From assembly GCA_028284495.1 (NCBI GenBank), contig JANQRP010000002.1:1-64000 (forward strand): 64,000 bases of DNA, in the 5' to 3' direction. How positions within the stretch are numbered: position 1 is the stretch's first letter; the number at the start of each line of letters is the position of its first letter. A program made the position numbers and the translations under genes. Source of the DNA: Longimicrobiales bacterium (GTDB lineage Bacteria > Gemmatimonadota > Gemmatimonadetes > Longimicrobiales > Gaopeijiaceae). This document shows, piece by piece, positions 1 through 9,302 of the stretch. The notes beneath the pieces are model-generated. The model was not told where the DNA came from and made no database searches. It saw only the letters and a list, made by a program, of their open reading frames with translations.

Positions 1-1715
1 CCCGTCACACGCCGCACCGCCTCCACCAGCTCCGCGTACGTGTAGCCGCCCGTCGACGACGACACCGCCGCACGATCACCCCGCGACGACGACACCGCCA
101 CGAGCGCACACGGCAGTGACGACGGTGCCGAAAACTCGGACGCCGGACCCTCCGCCACGGCCGCGTGCGCAGGGTCGGCCAGCGTGACGCTGGTGAGAGG
201 TAGGTCCGGTGCAGCGATGGCAGCGCCGACCACCCGGCTGAATACCCGTCCCCAGGACCGGACGGTGCCTTCCTCGAGCACGCCGGCATCGTATCGCCAG
301 CTGCACACGTACGCGCCGTCCTCGAAGCTGACTTCAAGCGCGAGATCGAACTGCCCCTCCAGGCTTGGAACGGGGATGGACCGGACCGCGCCGGACGATG
401 CCCCGTCCGGGTGGCTTCCCCCGTCGTGGGCAGTCCGCACGCCGCTCGACGCATCGGACGACTCGATCGAATCCCACAACCCGAAGATCGTCTGGATGAC
501 ACGCTCGGCATGCCGCCCCGACCCTTGCAGAGCCCAAGCCATCAGCGGCGTGGGATAGTCCTGGTACGGAAGAGCCTCGCGAAGGGCCGACCGCACCTCC
601 TCGAACAGCTCCGTGAAGGTCGGATCCCGGTTGGCGCGTGACCGGATCGGGATCGCATTGCTCAGGTGACCGACCGTCGTCCGATTCTGCGCAGCCGTAC
701 GCCCGTGCACGGGCGTGCCCACGGTCACGTCGTCCTGCCGCGTAAGGCGTCGCAGGAACGCCACATACGCCGACAGGAGCACGATGAACGGAGTCACCCC
801 GTGGCGTCGTGCGGCATCCCTGACACCCTGCGTGAGCTCGGGGCCCAGGACCGTCGAAACCGTCGCCCCGCCCAGCTGTGACCTTCTGGATCGGGGGCGG
901 TCGAGGGGCAGGTTCAGAATGGGTGGGACGGGCTCGAGCACGCGCCGCCAGTGCTCGGCGGCGCGCGAGCCCTCGTCGTGCAGCCAGGCTTCCTGCGACC
1001 GTACGAACTGCGAGTAGCTGTCCCGCGGTGCACCCGCCGGCGGAGGATCGAGCCCTCGCGAAAGAGCTGCGTAGGTCCGCATCACCTCGTCCATCACCAT
1101 CCGCGTCGACATGCCGTCCAGCGTGAGGTGGTGCACAACCAGGAGCAGGAGGTCGGCGCCGGTCGAGCGGATTCGATGAACTCGGAACAGCGGCCGCCCC
1201 TCGAGGTCGAAGGGGCGGCGCACCAGCTCCCCGAGGTACTCGTCCAGAGGCGCGTCGTCCGGGAAATCGGACGTAGCCACATCCACCTGCCAGAAGCCGA
1301 CCGTTCGCCGTCTGGGCGTGCCGTCGATCTCGGGGTAGTCCGTGCGGAGCACCTCGTGTCGGTCCACAACCGTCTGAATCGCCTCCGCGAGCACAGACGG
1401 ATCGACGCCGCCCTCGACCTCCACCGCATAGCCCATGTTGTGCGCGGCGCTGGACGGATCAAGCCGCTGGATGTGCCACATGCCAACCTGGTTCGCAGCC
1501 ATCGGCCCGAGTTCATGCGTGGCGGCGCCCGCCTCGCGGAGGTGGTCGCGGAGCTCCTCTCGGTGTGCACGCAAACGAGCGCGCAACTCCGGGGGAATGT
1601 CCCCGCCGGACGAACGGTATCTGAGCCGGCGCCCCTCGGCCCAGAGTTCCACGCCCGCCGCCCTCGCTTCCCTCACGAGCGTGGCGCATCGCCCCGATCG
1701 CGACGCGTCCAGCAT
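1..1715 (-). CDS. Nonribosomal peptide synthetase, N-terminal part (docking, condensation, start of adenylation), cut by window edge
   Basis: Reading from an ATG at 1715, the first about 60 residues look like a TubC-type N-terminal docking domain (pattern GVELWAEGRRLRYR followed by a PELRARLRAHREEL helix). A condensation domain follows with an intact HHLTLDG active-site motif near residues 196-203. At the left edge the frame enters an adenylation domain (YTYAELVEAVRRV). No stop occurs, so the gene continues outside the window. It starts two bases after the stop of the upstream PKS, so the two are almost certainly one operon and one hybrid assembly line, the condensation domain taking the polyketide chain as donor. 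The substrate amino acid cannot be read because the specificity pocket lies beyond the edge. Start chosen because it immediately precedes the docking domain and abuts the PKS stop. Confidence 0.93.
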   Translation of the reverse strand, partial: MLDASRSGRCATLVREARAAGVELWAEGRRLRYRSSGGDIPPELRARLRAHREELRDHLREAGAATHELGPMAANQVGMWHIQRLDPSSAAHNMGYAVEVEGGVDPSVLAEAIQTVVDRHEVLRTDYPEIDGTPRRRTVGFWQVDVATSDFPDDAPLDEYLGELVRRPFDLEGRPLFRVHRIRSTGADLLLLVVHHLTLDGMSTRMVMDEVMRTYAALSRGLDPPPAGAPRDSYSQFVRSQEAWLHDEGSRAAEHWRRVLEPVPPILNLPLDRPRSRRSQLGGATVSTVLGPELTQGVRDAARRHGVTPFIVLLSAYVAFLRRLTRQDDVTVGTPVHGRTAAQNRTTVGHLSNAIPIRSRANRDPTFTELFEEVRSALREALPYQDYPTPLMAWALQGSGRHAERVIQTIFGLWDSIESSDASSGVRTAHDGGSHPDGASSGAVRSIPVPSLEGQFDLALEVSFEDGAYVCSWRYDAGVLEEGTVRSWGRVFSRVVGAAIAAPDLPLTSVTLADPAHAAVAEGPASEFSAPSSLPCALVAVSSSRGDRAAVSSSTGGYTYAELVEAVRRVT

Positions 1716-1717
1716 GC

Positions 1718-4700
1718 TCAAAGCTCTCCCTCTACCCACTCGGTCGGCTCCGCCGTCACTTCCGGCGCGCGGGCGGAGGCGATCAGGTCGGAGAGGATCG
1801 ATGCCAGCACCGCCGGGGTCATGCGGTCCATCAGAGCGGATGCCGGGATCGTGACGCCCAGTTCCGTTTCCACCCTGTGGCGCAGTTCGAGCGCCATGAG
1901 AGAGTCCAGGCCAGCGTCTCTCGCGTCCGCATCCGCCGGCAGTTGCTCGGGTGGCAGCCCCAACACCTCGGCCAGGTAGCTCGTCACCAGCTGCACGAGT
2001 CGGTTCGACTTCTCGTCCGGCGGGAGCGCGTCGATTTCCGCGCGACGAGCGCCGGCCGCCTGCGGCCCCACCCCGTCCGGCTGGGGTGGCTCGACGAGTC
2101 GTTCGAGGAATGGCGGGATCTCCTGCACTCCCATCGCGCGTCCCAGCGCTTGCCAGTCGACGGCCATGACCGCCACGCGCGACGTGTTCTCCCTCAGGTG
2201 CTGCTCGAGGAGCTCCAGGCACCGCCGCGGGTCGAGGAACTTCATGCCCCGCCCCTCCACGGCGTCCCGTTCTCGTCGACCCATCTCGGCGGCCATCCCC
2301 CGCTCGGCCCACGGGCCCCAGTCGATCGAGAGTGCGGGCAGGCCCGCCTCCCGTCGGTACGCTGCGACGGAGGCCAGGAAGGCGTTTCCGGCTGCGTAGT
2401 TCGCCTGAAGCGGGGACCCCATGAAGGCGGCGACCGAGGAGAAGAGAACGAAGTGATCGAGCTCGGTACCGAGCGCCGCACGATGCAGGTTCCAGGCTCC
2501 GGCGACCTTGGCCGCAAGCACCCTCCGGTAGCGCTGCGGAGTCATGTCGGTGAGGAGCCCGTCGTCCAGCACACCGGCCGCGTGGAACACGCCTCCGAGC
2601 GGCAGACCCCATCCGTCGATCTCCGAAATGATCGCATCGACGTCGGGCTGGAGCGAGACGTCGCCCAGCACCACCTCGAGCCGTGTTCCACGCCGGCGGA
2701 TCTCCTCGATCCACATCATGGTCGCGTCGTCCGGTGCTCGCCTCGCGTTCGCGGCGATGATCCCGACGCCCTGCCCGGCCAGCCACTCGATCAACGCTTT
2801 GCCCAGACCGCCGAGCCCACCGGACACGAGGTAGGCCTTGTCCGGATGGAAGCGACTCTCCCGGATCGGCCCGGGCTCGCGGAAGCGACCCAGACGTGGC
2901 GCGTAGCGTCGATCCTGCCGGTAGGCGACGCGGTCCTCGACGCTCGTCGACGTGACCTCGCGCATCACCAGCGCGATCGGGTCGTCGCTCTCCGGGTCGA
3001 CATCGACGATCGCGCTCCGAAGCTCCGGGTGCTCCGAGCGGAGGACCGGCTGGAGACCCCAGAGCGTGGATCCAACCACTCCCGTGATACCCGGGGCCGC
3101 GTCCACGTCGATGGCGCCGCGGGTCACGAACTGCAGCCTCCCCGTCAACCCATCGCGCCGCCGGAGTTCACGAGCGAGATCGGTGGCGACGGCACAGTAC
3201 TCGACGGCTCGGTCGCGAGCCGCCTCGCCGCTGACGGGCGCAGCATCCTCGTCGGCCGCAAGAGTGAGGAGCACGCCATCGAGCGGCAGCCCTCCCTCCT
3301 TCTCGACCCGATCGAGCAGTTCACGGGCCCACGGCGAATTCGCAGGGTCCGGGTGGGACTCGATGCCGTCGCCCGTCGTCCCGCACAGCTCCACGTCGCA
3401 GCCGTGCCGGTGGACCCGGGCTCCGGCCACCTCGAGCGCGCCGGCTACCCGGCGGTCGAAGTCCCCCCCCGGACCGAGCACGAGCCAGGATCCGCCTCCG
3501 ATCGGCGCCGCCCCTTGCGTCTGCGACTCGTCCCAGCCGATGCGGTAGCTCCACTCGTCCTCACCGATCGGGGCTTCGAGCTCCCAGGGCTCGGTGGGGC
3601 GAAGTCGCAGTCCCGCCACGGACACGACGTGGCGACCGGCCGCGTCGTATCCCTCGACGTCCACCTCGAGCATCGATCCGGCGTGAACCACGAACTCGGC
3701 TCGGATCCGGGCAGGTGCCCCGCCCGGCTCGGGGCGCCGAAGTCGGGCGAGTGAAATCGGAAGGTGGGGGTCGTCCGAGTCGGACGCGGTCGGCACGAGG
3801 CCCGCCGGAGCCTGGAAAAGCCAGTGGAGGAGCGTCGGGTGGATCTCGTATCGATCCTCCTCGTGTGCGAACGACGCGTCGAGAACGACGTCCGCGACGA
3901 GCCGGCCCTCTGCAACCTGGGCGGCCTGCAGCACCGAGTAGCTGGCACCGAGCCGCACCCCGGACCGCGCCAGCGCTTCGTAGACGTCGTCCACATCCGC
4001 CTCCCGTCCGACGTCAGGCCCGACCTCCGCGGGCGGTCCTGCGGGCGGCGCCGCGGCAGCGTGTGGCTCCTCCTCGTCGTCGGTCGTGATCCGGTTCACC
4101 GTTCCCGTGACGTGGATCGTCCATCGAGGCGTGCCCGACCCGTCTCGCGCCGTGCTCTGAACCGTGAACCCGGCCTCCTCCCCGTGCGGCTCGTCGAGGA
4201 TGACCTGCGTGATGCGCCCTCCCCGGCGCGGAACCGCGAGCGGAGTGCCGACCTGGACGTCCCGGAGCTCGAACGCCGGCCACCGAAGTCCATGCTCCAC
4301 GCCGGACAGGACGGCTTCGAGGAGCACAGCGAGGGGTGCGTGGATCACACGCCCGATTCGGTATCCTCCGAGGTAGCGCGGCTCGTCGGCGGTGACGAGA
4401 CCCTGGTACACGACGCCGGAGATCGCGGGCGACCGGAGACGAGTGCCCAGGACCGGGTGGTTGACGGCGTCCACGTCGCGGACCGGGAGCCTGGCACTCT
4501 CCGCGGCGCCCTCCCTTCGGCCTGCGGGATACCAATGACGCTTCCCCTCGAAGGGGTAGGTCGGAATCGTGATCCGTCGCGGATCTCGTCCGCGATCGAA
4601 CTCCGACCAGTCGATCTCCACGCCCGACTCGAACAGGCTCGCCACGGCCTCGCCGAACTGCGTCTCGTCGTCGCGTCCCTTGCGGAGTGAGGGGATCCAG

Positions 4701-7183
4701 ACCGAACTACGGTCCGGTGCCGAGAGGGCGGCCATCCCGATCAGGGTCTGGTGCGGTCCGACCTCGAGGAAGTGCTCCACCCCGGCCGCCCGGAGGGCCA
4801 CGACCGAATCGGCGAATCGCACGGGCATGCGCACGTGCCGACGCCAATAGTCGGGATCCGTGGCAGTGGCGTCCTCCATCGGGAGGCCCGTCACGTTCGA
4901 GATGAGCGGAATCGTGGGGCGTCCCAGATCCATGCCTCGGACCACCGCCTCGAAGGCGTCGAGCATCGGGTCCATGAGGCGAGAATGGAACGCGTGCGAC
5001 ACGTCGAGCTCGCGGACGCCGATGCCCGCGGCGCGGAGGCGCTCGAGGGCAGCGGTAACCGACTCCCGGACGCCTGAGATCACCACGTTTTCGGGACCGT
5101 TGATCGCGGCCAGCGCGACATCTTCCGCGTCGTCGGCGATCAGCTCGGCAACCCGTCCCTCCGTAGCGAACACCGCTGCCATCGCGCCCGTCTCCGCGAG
5201 TTCGCGCATGAGACGGCCCCGATGGGCGACGAGTGCCAGCCCATCTTCGAAATCGAAGACCCCCGCGAGCGTCGCCGCCACGTACTCGCCCAGGCTGTGC
5301 CCCGCAATGTGGGTGGGCTCGATCCCGAGCGACCGCCACAGGGATGCGAGCCCCATTTCCAGCGCGAACAGCGCCGGCTGCGTGTACTCGGTCTCGTGGA
5401 TCAGGTCGGCATGGCGCTCCTCGTAGAGCACCGATACGAGCGGGTGCTCGAGGTGTGCCCGAAGGGCCGAATCGGCCTGCTCGATCACGGAACGGAAGAG
5501 CGGCGACGATTCGAACAGCCCGCGACCCATTCCGGCATACTGGGCGCCCTGCCCGGAGCACAGGAACGCCAGCTTCGGTGGGTGATCGCTCCGGCTGTTG
5601 GCGATGGGCGCACCCGCGCGCGTCTCGAGGGCGTCAGCGATGTCCTCGGCGGTGCGGCCGACGACCGCGACCCGGTGGTCCAGATGTGTGCGGCAGGCGT
5701 TCGCGGTATGGCAGAAGTCGCGAAGGTCGATGCCTTCGGCGACGAGCGACGCACGGTGCCGCGCCGCCAGTGTGCGCACTGAGGATTCGGACCTGCCCGA
5801 GACCGCAAGCACGTGGACCGACGGGCCGACATCCGCGCGCTCGGGAAGTGGCGGGGCCTCCTCGAGGATGAGATGTGCGTTCGTTCCGCTCAACCCGAAC
5901 GAGTTGATCCCTGCGAGCCGCCGCCCGTCGATCGGCTCCCACGGCGTCGACTCCAGTGGCACGCTCAGGGCGTAGCGATCCCACTCCACATGCGGGCTCG
6001 GCGTCTCGAGGTTCAGGTGCGCGGGAATTCGCCTGTGCTGGAGTGCGAGCACGACCTTGATGATGGCCGCAACGCCCGACGCAATCTCGAGATGGCCGAT
6101 GTTCGTCTTGCCCGACCCGACCAAGAGCGGCGGCACACCATCCCGATTCGTTCCGAACACCTCTCCGATTGCCGCGGCTTCGACCGGATCACCCACCGGC
6201 GTACCCGTACCATGGGCCTCGACGTAGCCGATCTGGCGGGGGAGGAGGCCGGTGCGGCCGAGGGCGCGCAGCATGAGCGCATGCTGAGCTTCGAACCGCG
6301 GAACCGTGAGGCTGCTGCTGCGGCCGTCGTGCCCCCAGGCGCCGCCGCGAATCAGCGCAAGGACTCGATCCCCGTCTTCAACGGCGTGGTCGAGTCGCTT
6401 GAGCGCCAGGACTCCGAACCCCTCTCCACGGACGTATCCGTCTGCGCCGGCATCGAAGACGCGGCACCTGCCGGACGGCGACAGGGCGCTGAGCTTGCAC
6501 AGCACCAGCATCGACGTGGGCGAAAGCAGCACGTTTGCGCCGCCGACCAGAGCGAGGCGGCAGTCGCCGGACCAGAGGCTCTCGGCCGCGAGCAGCGTCG
6601 TCACCATCGACGATGAACACGCGGTATCGAGCGAAATCGCCGGCCCCTCCAGGCCGAGGAAGTGCGAGAGTCGACCCGAGCCGAACGAGTTCGTTGTGCC
6701 GAGGCCACTGTACGCGGTGATGTCGCGTGCCTCGCCGATCCTGATCTGTTCCAGTGCGTAGTCGGAACTGCTCAATCCAATGAACACTCCCGTATCCGAC
6801 CCCCTCAGCGAGTGGGGCGGGATGCCGGCGTGCTCCAGGCATTCCCACGCGACCTCGAGCAGGAGCCGCTGGGCCGGGTCCATCGGCCACGCCTCATGCG
6901 GTGAGATCCCGAAGAAGGAGGCGTCGAATCGATCGATGGGGCCCTGGATGAAGCCCCCGTGCCGCGCATAGATCTTCCCCGGAGTCCTCGGATCCGGATC
7001 GTAGAGCGCCTCGGCGTCCCAACGCGACGAGGGCACCTCGACGATGCCATGCCGTCCCGAATCCAGGAGATCCCAGTAAGCCGCAGGGGAGTCGGACCCA
7101 CCCGGGAACCGACACGCCATTCCGACGACCGCGATCGGCTCGCGGCCCTCGTGGCCGCGCGAACGACTGGGGGGCTGGGTCAT
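1718..7183 (-). CDS. Type I modular polyketide synthase, KS-AT-(DH)-KR-ACP
   Basis: A 1821-residue single-module PKS. Visible in order: ketosynthase (about 14-440; active Cys189 in DTACSSS, EAHGTGT, NIGHLE), acyltransferase (about 540-835; GHSLGEY near 629, and HAFH, the motif usual for malonyl-CoA), a dehydratase-like domain (about 900-1180), ketoreductase (about 1390-1650; GGLGGLG near 1454, LDD motif of B-type reductases, catalytic Ser and NYAAGN Tyr), and an acyl carrier domain (GLDSLMA, phosphopantetheine Ser near 1759). The dehydratase has Tyr941 where the catalytic His is expected (GGYRIG instead of DHRV-like) and His1120 where the catalytic Asp is expected (HPTLLHW instead of HPALLD), so the product should keep a beta-hydroxyl. 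The acidic C-terminal tail (EWVEGEL) could be the partner of the NRPS docking domain. No convincing Shine-Dalgarno sequence precedes the ATG. Confidence 0.96.
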   Translation of the reverse strand: MTQPPSRSRGHEGREPIAVVGMACRFPGGSDSPAAYWDLLDSGRHGIVEVPSSRWDAEALYDPDPRTPGKIYARHGGFIQGPIDRFDASFFGISPHEAWPMDPAQRLLLEVAWECLEHAGIPPHSLRGSDTGVFIGLSSSDYALEQIRIGEARDITAYSGLGTTNSFGSGRLSHFLGLEGPAISLDTACSSSMVTTLLAAESLWSGDCRLALVGGANVLLSPTSMLVLCKLSALSPSGRCRVFDAGADGYVRGEGFGVLALKRLDHAVEDGDRVLALIRGGAWGHDGRSSSLTVPRFEAQHALMLRALGRTGLLPRQIGYVEAHGTGTPVGDPVEAAAIGEVFGTNRDGVPPLLVGSGKTNIGHLEIASGVAAIIKVVLALQHRRIPAHLNLETPSPHVEWDRYALSVPLESTPWEPIDGRRLAGINSFGLSGTNAHLILEEAPPLPERADVGPSVHVLAVSGRSESSVRTLAARHRASLVAEGIDLRDFCHTANACRTHLDHRVAVVGRTAEDIADALETRAGAPIANSRSDHPPKLAFLCSGQGAQYAGMGRGLFESSPLFRSVIEQADSALRAHLEHPLVSVLYEERHADLIHETEYTQPALFALEMGLASLWRSLGIEPTHIAGHSLGEYVAATLAGVFDFEDGLALVAHRGRLMRELAETGAMAAVFATEGRVAELIADDAEDVALAAINGPENVVISGVRESVTAALERLRAAGIGVRELDVSHAFHSRLMDPMLDAFEAVVRGMDLGRPTIPLISNVTGLPMEDATATDPDYWRRHVRMPVRFADSVVALRAAGVEHFLEVGPHQTLIGMAALSAPDRSSVWIPSLRKGRDDETQFGEAVASLFESGVEIDWSEFDRGRDPRRITIPTYPFEGKRHWYPAGRREGAAESARLPVRDVDAVNHPVLGTRLRSPAISGVVYQGLVTADEPRYLGGYRIGRVIHAPLAVLLEAVLSGVEHGLRWPAFELRDVQVGTPLAVPRRGGRITQVILDEPHGEEAGFTVQSTARDGSGTPRWTIHVTGTVNRITTDDEEEPHAAAAPPAGPPAEVGPDVGREADVDDVYEALARSGVRLGASYSVLQAAQVAEGRLVADVVLDASFAHEEDRYEIHPTLLHWLFQAPAGLVPTASDSDDPHLPISLARLRRPEPGGAPARIRAEFVVHAGSMLEVDVEGYDAAGRHVVSVAGLRLRPTEPWELEAPIGEDEWSYRIGWDESQTQGAAPIGGGSWLVLGPGGDFDRRVAGALEVAGARVHRHGCDVELCGTTGDGIESHPDPANSPWARELLDRVEKEGGLPLDGVLLTLAADEDAAPVSGEAARDRAVEYCAVATDLARELRRRDGLTGRLQFVTRGAIDVDAAPGITGVVGSTLWGLQPVLRSEHPELRSAIVDVDPESDDPIALVMREVTSTSVEDRVAYRQDRRYAPRLGRFREPGPIRESRFHPDKAYLVSGGLGGLGKALIEWLAGQGVGIIAANARRAPDDATMMWIEEIRRRGTRLEVVLGDVSLQPDVDAIISEIDGWGLPLGGVFHAAGVLDDGLLTDMTPQRYRRVLAAKVAGAWNLHRAALGTELDHFVLFSSVAAFMGSPLQANYAAGNAFLASVAAYRREAGLPALSIDWGPWAERGMAAEMGRRERDAVEGRGMKFLDPRRCLELLEQHLRENTSRVAVMAVDWQALGRAMGVQEIPPFLERLVEPPQPDGVGPQAAGARRAEIDALPPDEKSNRLVQLVTSYLAEVLGLPPEQLPADADARDAGLDSLMALELRHRVETELGVTIPASALMDRMTPAVLASILSDLIASARAPEVTAEPTEWVEGEL

Positions 7184-7458
7184 GGCTCGGGACGGGAAGA
7201 ACGGGGAGTCGGGCGTCGGAATACTGAAAAACGCGCGGTGGGCCGGCGCAAGTCGCGGCGGGAGGTCCCGGTGCCCCCTTCAGTAAGTGGTCGGCGCGAC
7301 TTCTCCGCAACCGGTCGGCGTGGGCGTTCGTCGCAGAATCAGTCGCCGGGTTTCCTGTCGGCACCCGACGCCCCACCATGTCGGACGTCGACCCGGAGGT
7401 GACGGAGAGATCTTCCGGGTGCATACGTCGCAACCCAGCCCCCGAGCCCCCCAGTCCG

Positions 7459-7974
7459 ATGCCCGCACGCAGACGGTTCGCGCCGCTACCCTGCCCGGAC
7501 GTGCTCCGCGTCGCCATCGCGTGCGCGCTTCCCCTCGCCTGCACGGCCCCGGCGGACATCCCGCCCTCCGCGGCCGGCCCGACCATCCCCGACCACCTCA
7601 TCGGCTCGTTTGTCGACGACTACGGCTCGACGTACTGGATCTCCGACACGGTCTGGGTCCACGGCTCGGATACGCTTCGGATCGATGCGTGGAACGCCGA
7701 CGCACGCCATCTGGTGGCGACGGCATCCGGTGCGGACGGTGCCACGACGTGGGTCCGGATCGACTGGGTCGAGCTGCCAGGGTCGGGCGAGGCGGCTGCC
7801 AGGGACGGTGCGCCCGAATCGTGGCCGTGGGCGTGGTGCATGGCGGCGTACGACGCATCGAGTCGAACGGATGCCCTGGAGGCACCGGCGTCACGGAGAG
7901 ACACGCCGCGCAGCGGCTGCGGCGATGCCTTCCCCTTCACGCGCATGCGCCGCGCTACATTCCACCCCGCGTGA
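7459..7974 (+). CDS. Small secreted protein, probable lipoprotein, unknown function
   Basis: About 171 residues from the ATG at 7459, which is preferred over an upstream ATG (7378) because it puts basic residues and a hydrophobic stretch ending in LPLACTAP, a lipobox-like site, at the N-terminus. The mature part begins with a segment rich in Trp, Asp and Ser (GSFVDDYGSTYWISD, VRIDWVELPG) and resembles small beta-sheet periplasmic proteins, but I do not recognise a family. The 3' end overlaps the convergent NHL-repeat gene by about 20 bp, so the true C-terminus is uncertain. It is divergent from the PKS, with 275 bp between them in which I see no clear operator. A real gene is likely but not certain. 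Confidence 0.55.
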   Translation: MPARRRFAPLPCPDVLRVAIACALPLACTAPADIPPSAAGPTIPDHLIGSFVDDYGSTYWISDTVWVHGSDTLRIDAWNADARHLVATASGADGATTWVRIDWVELPGSGEAAARDGAPESWPWAWCMAAYDASSRTDALEAPASRRDTPRSGCGDAFPFTRMRRATFHPA

Positions 7975-8950
7975 ATTTCTGGGCGCGGAGGTTGTTGCGC
8001 ACTTCCACCGTGTAGACGGCTCCGTCCGGGCCGACCGCCACATCGTGCCCCCACGAGAACTGGCCCGCGTCGGGGCCGTACGAGCCCCAGTGCTCGAGCA
8101 CCTCGCCGTCCAGCGTCATCCGGAGGACGTTCGCGTAGTGCGGCGGCTCCGGGGACATGTGCCCTCCGTCCATCACGAAGATCTCTCCGCCGTCGGTCAC
8201 CTCGAGGCCCCAGGGGCGCGCCCACTCCTCGGGCTGCCACTCGGCGAGGTACTCGCCGTCCGAGGTGAACACCTGGACGCGGAGGTTGGTGCGATCGGCC
8301 ACGTACACGCGGCCCTCGTCGTCGAGCGCAATCCCGTGGGGCAGGTTGAACTGGCCCGGCCCGTCGCCCGGCTCGCCCCACGACATGAGGTAGTTGCCGT
8401 CCGCGTCGAACTTCACGACGCGGCTGTTTCCGTAGCCGTCCGAGACGAAGAACTCGCCCGTCGGCGCAATCACCACGTCCGTGGGCTGATCGAAGTGCGT
8501 CTCGTCGAGCCCGGCTACGCCGTTCTCGCCGAGCGTCATCAGCAGTTCGCCCTCCTGGGAGAACCTGTAGACCTGATGGGTCTGCGTGTCGGTCACCCAG
8601 ACGTTGTCCTCGTGGTCCACCTCCAGGCCGTGGGCGTTGGAGAACATGCCCTCACCGAACGAGGTCACCATCTCACCCGACTCTGCGTCGATCGCCATGA
8701 TCGGGTGCTCCTCCCCACGGTGGAACACCCACACCCGCCCCCGGGAGTCGACATCCACACCTGCGGCCTCGCCCATCACGAACCCGTCGGGGAGCGACGG
8801 CCACCCGGCGACCGCCTGGTACGGCGCTTCCGCATCGGTCGGCGCCGCAGCAGCGTCCATGCCGTCGTCGGCCGCGGTGTCCGGCGCGGGTCCACAGGCG
8901 ACCGCGGTCAGCACAGCGATGAGGAGGGTGGGCGCAGTGGCGTGGCGCAT
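7955..8950 (-). CDS. NHL-repeat beta-propeller lipoprotein
   Basis: About 331 residues with an N-terminal lipoprotein signal (MRHATAPTLLIAVLTAVACG, lipobox Cys) and six or so NHL-type repeats, recognisable by phrases such as GVDVDSRGRVWVFHRG, GLEVDHEDNVWVTDT, IALDDEGRVYVADR and DVAVGPDGAVYTVE. Such propellers are like the peptidylglycine lyase-type and SMP-30-type folds; the function is not fixed by the fold, and an export to the periplasm or outer membrane is the only firm inference. The ATG at 8950 is chosen over one at 9058 because it starts exactly at the signal peptide. Other propeller lipoproteins occur at 33.5-38.3 kb, but those belong to a different family. Confidence 0.88.
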   Translation of the reverse strand: MRHATAPTLLIAVLTAVACGPAPDTAADDGMDAAAAPTDAEAPYQAVAGWPSLPDGFVMGEAAGVDVDSRGRVWVFHRGEEHPIMAIDAESGEMVTSFGEGMFSNAHGLEVDHEDNVWVTDTQTHQVYRFSQEGELLMTLGENGVAGLDETHFDQPTDVVIAPTGEFFVSDGYGNSRVVKFDADGNYLMSWGEPGDGPGQFNLPHGIALDDEGRVYVADRTNLRVQVFTSDGEYLAEWQPEEWARPWGLEVTDGGEIFVMDGGHMSPEPPHYANVLRMTLDGEVLEHWGSYGPDAGQFSWGHDVAVGPDGAVYTVEVRNNLRAQKFTRGGM

Positions 8951-9302
8951 GTGGGGCTCCGATGAAGCTGTGGGGACCGCTGCGGGGATCGCGAGTCGGG
9001 GCCGCAGACCCCGGAATTTCGACGGGGGCACAGTGCCCGGGTCGAGCTCCGTCCGCAAGGCTCCTGCGAGGGGGGCGCCGCTCGATCCGAAGTCGGTAGG
9101 CGTCCGGCGAGCGCCGGAGAACGGACGCGCGCCGTATGTGGCGAGAAGGTATGGTAGGCATCGGGCCGCGGTCGAATCCCTGCGAGGCGGGAACTCTGAC
9201 GAGCCACGGCGGAGGCCGGATGCCTGCTCGTTGCGCCGTCTTTACGCCTCTGTGGCTGCACCGAGGCCTTCCCACCACGCGGCGTGAGGAGTTTACGGCG
9301 AC
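8951..9302. other. Divergent intergenic region without a recognised element
   Basis: This stretch of 352 bp separates the NHL-repeat lipoprotein (minus) from the first glycosyltransferase (plus). It must hold both promoters. It is as GC-rich as the coding DNA around it, and I see no convincing -35/-10 pair, operator palindrome, small RNA or coding signal. In-frame stretches here show none of the protein-like composition of the neighbours. Confidence 0.5.

Noticed and set aside
951..4690. Long plus-strand open frames opposite the PKS (for example 951-1979, 1877-3754, 3764-4690)
   Set aside because: They are antisense shadows of a GC-rich coding gene with every expected PKS motif on the minus strand. 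Their Arg/His/Pro-rich composition shows no domain.
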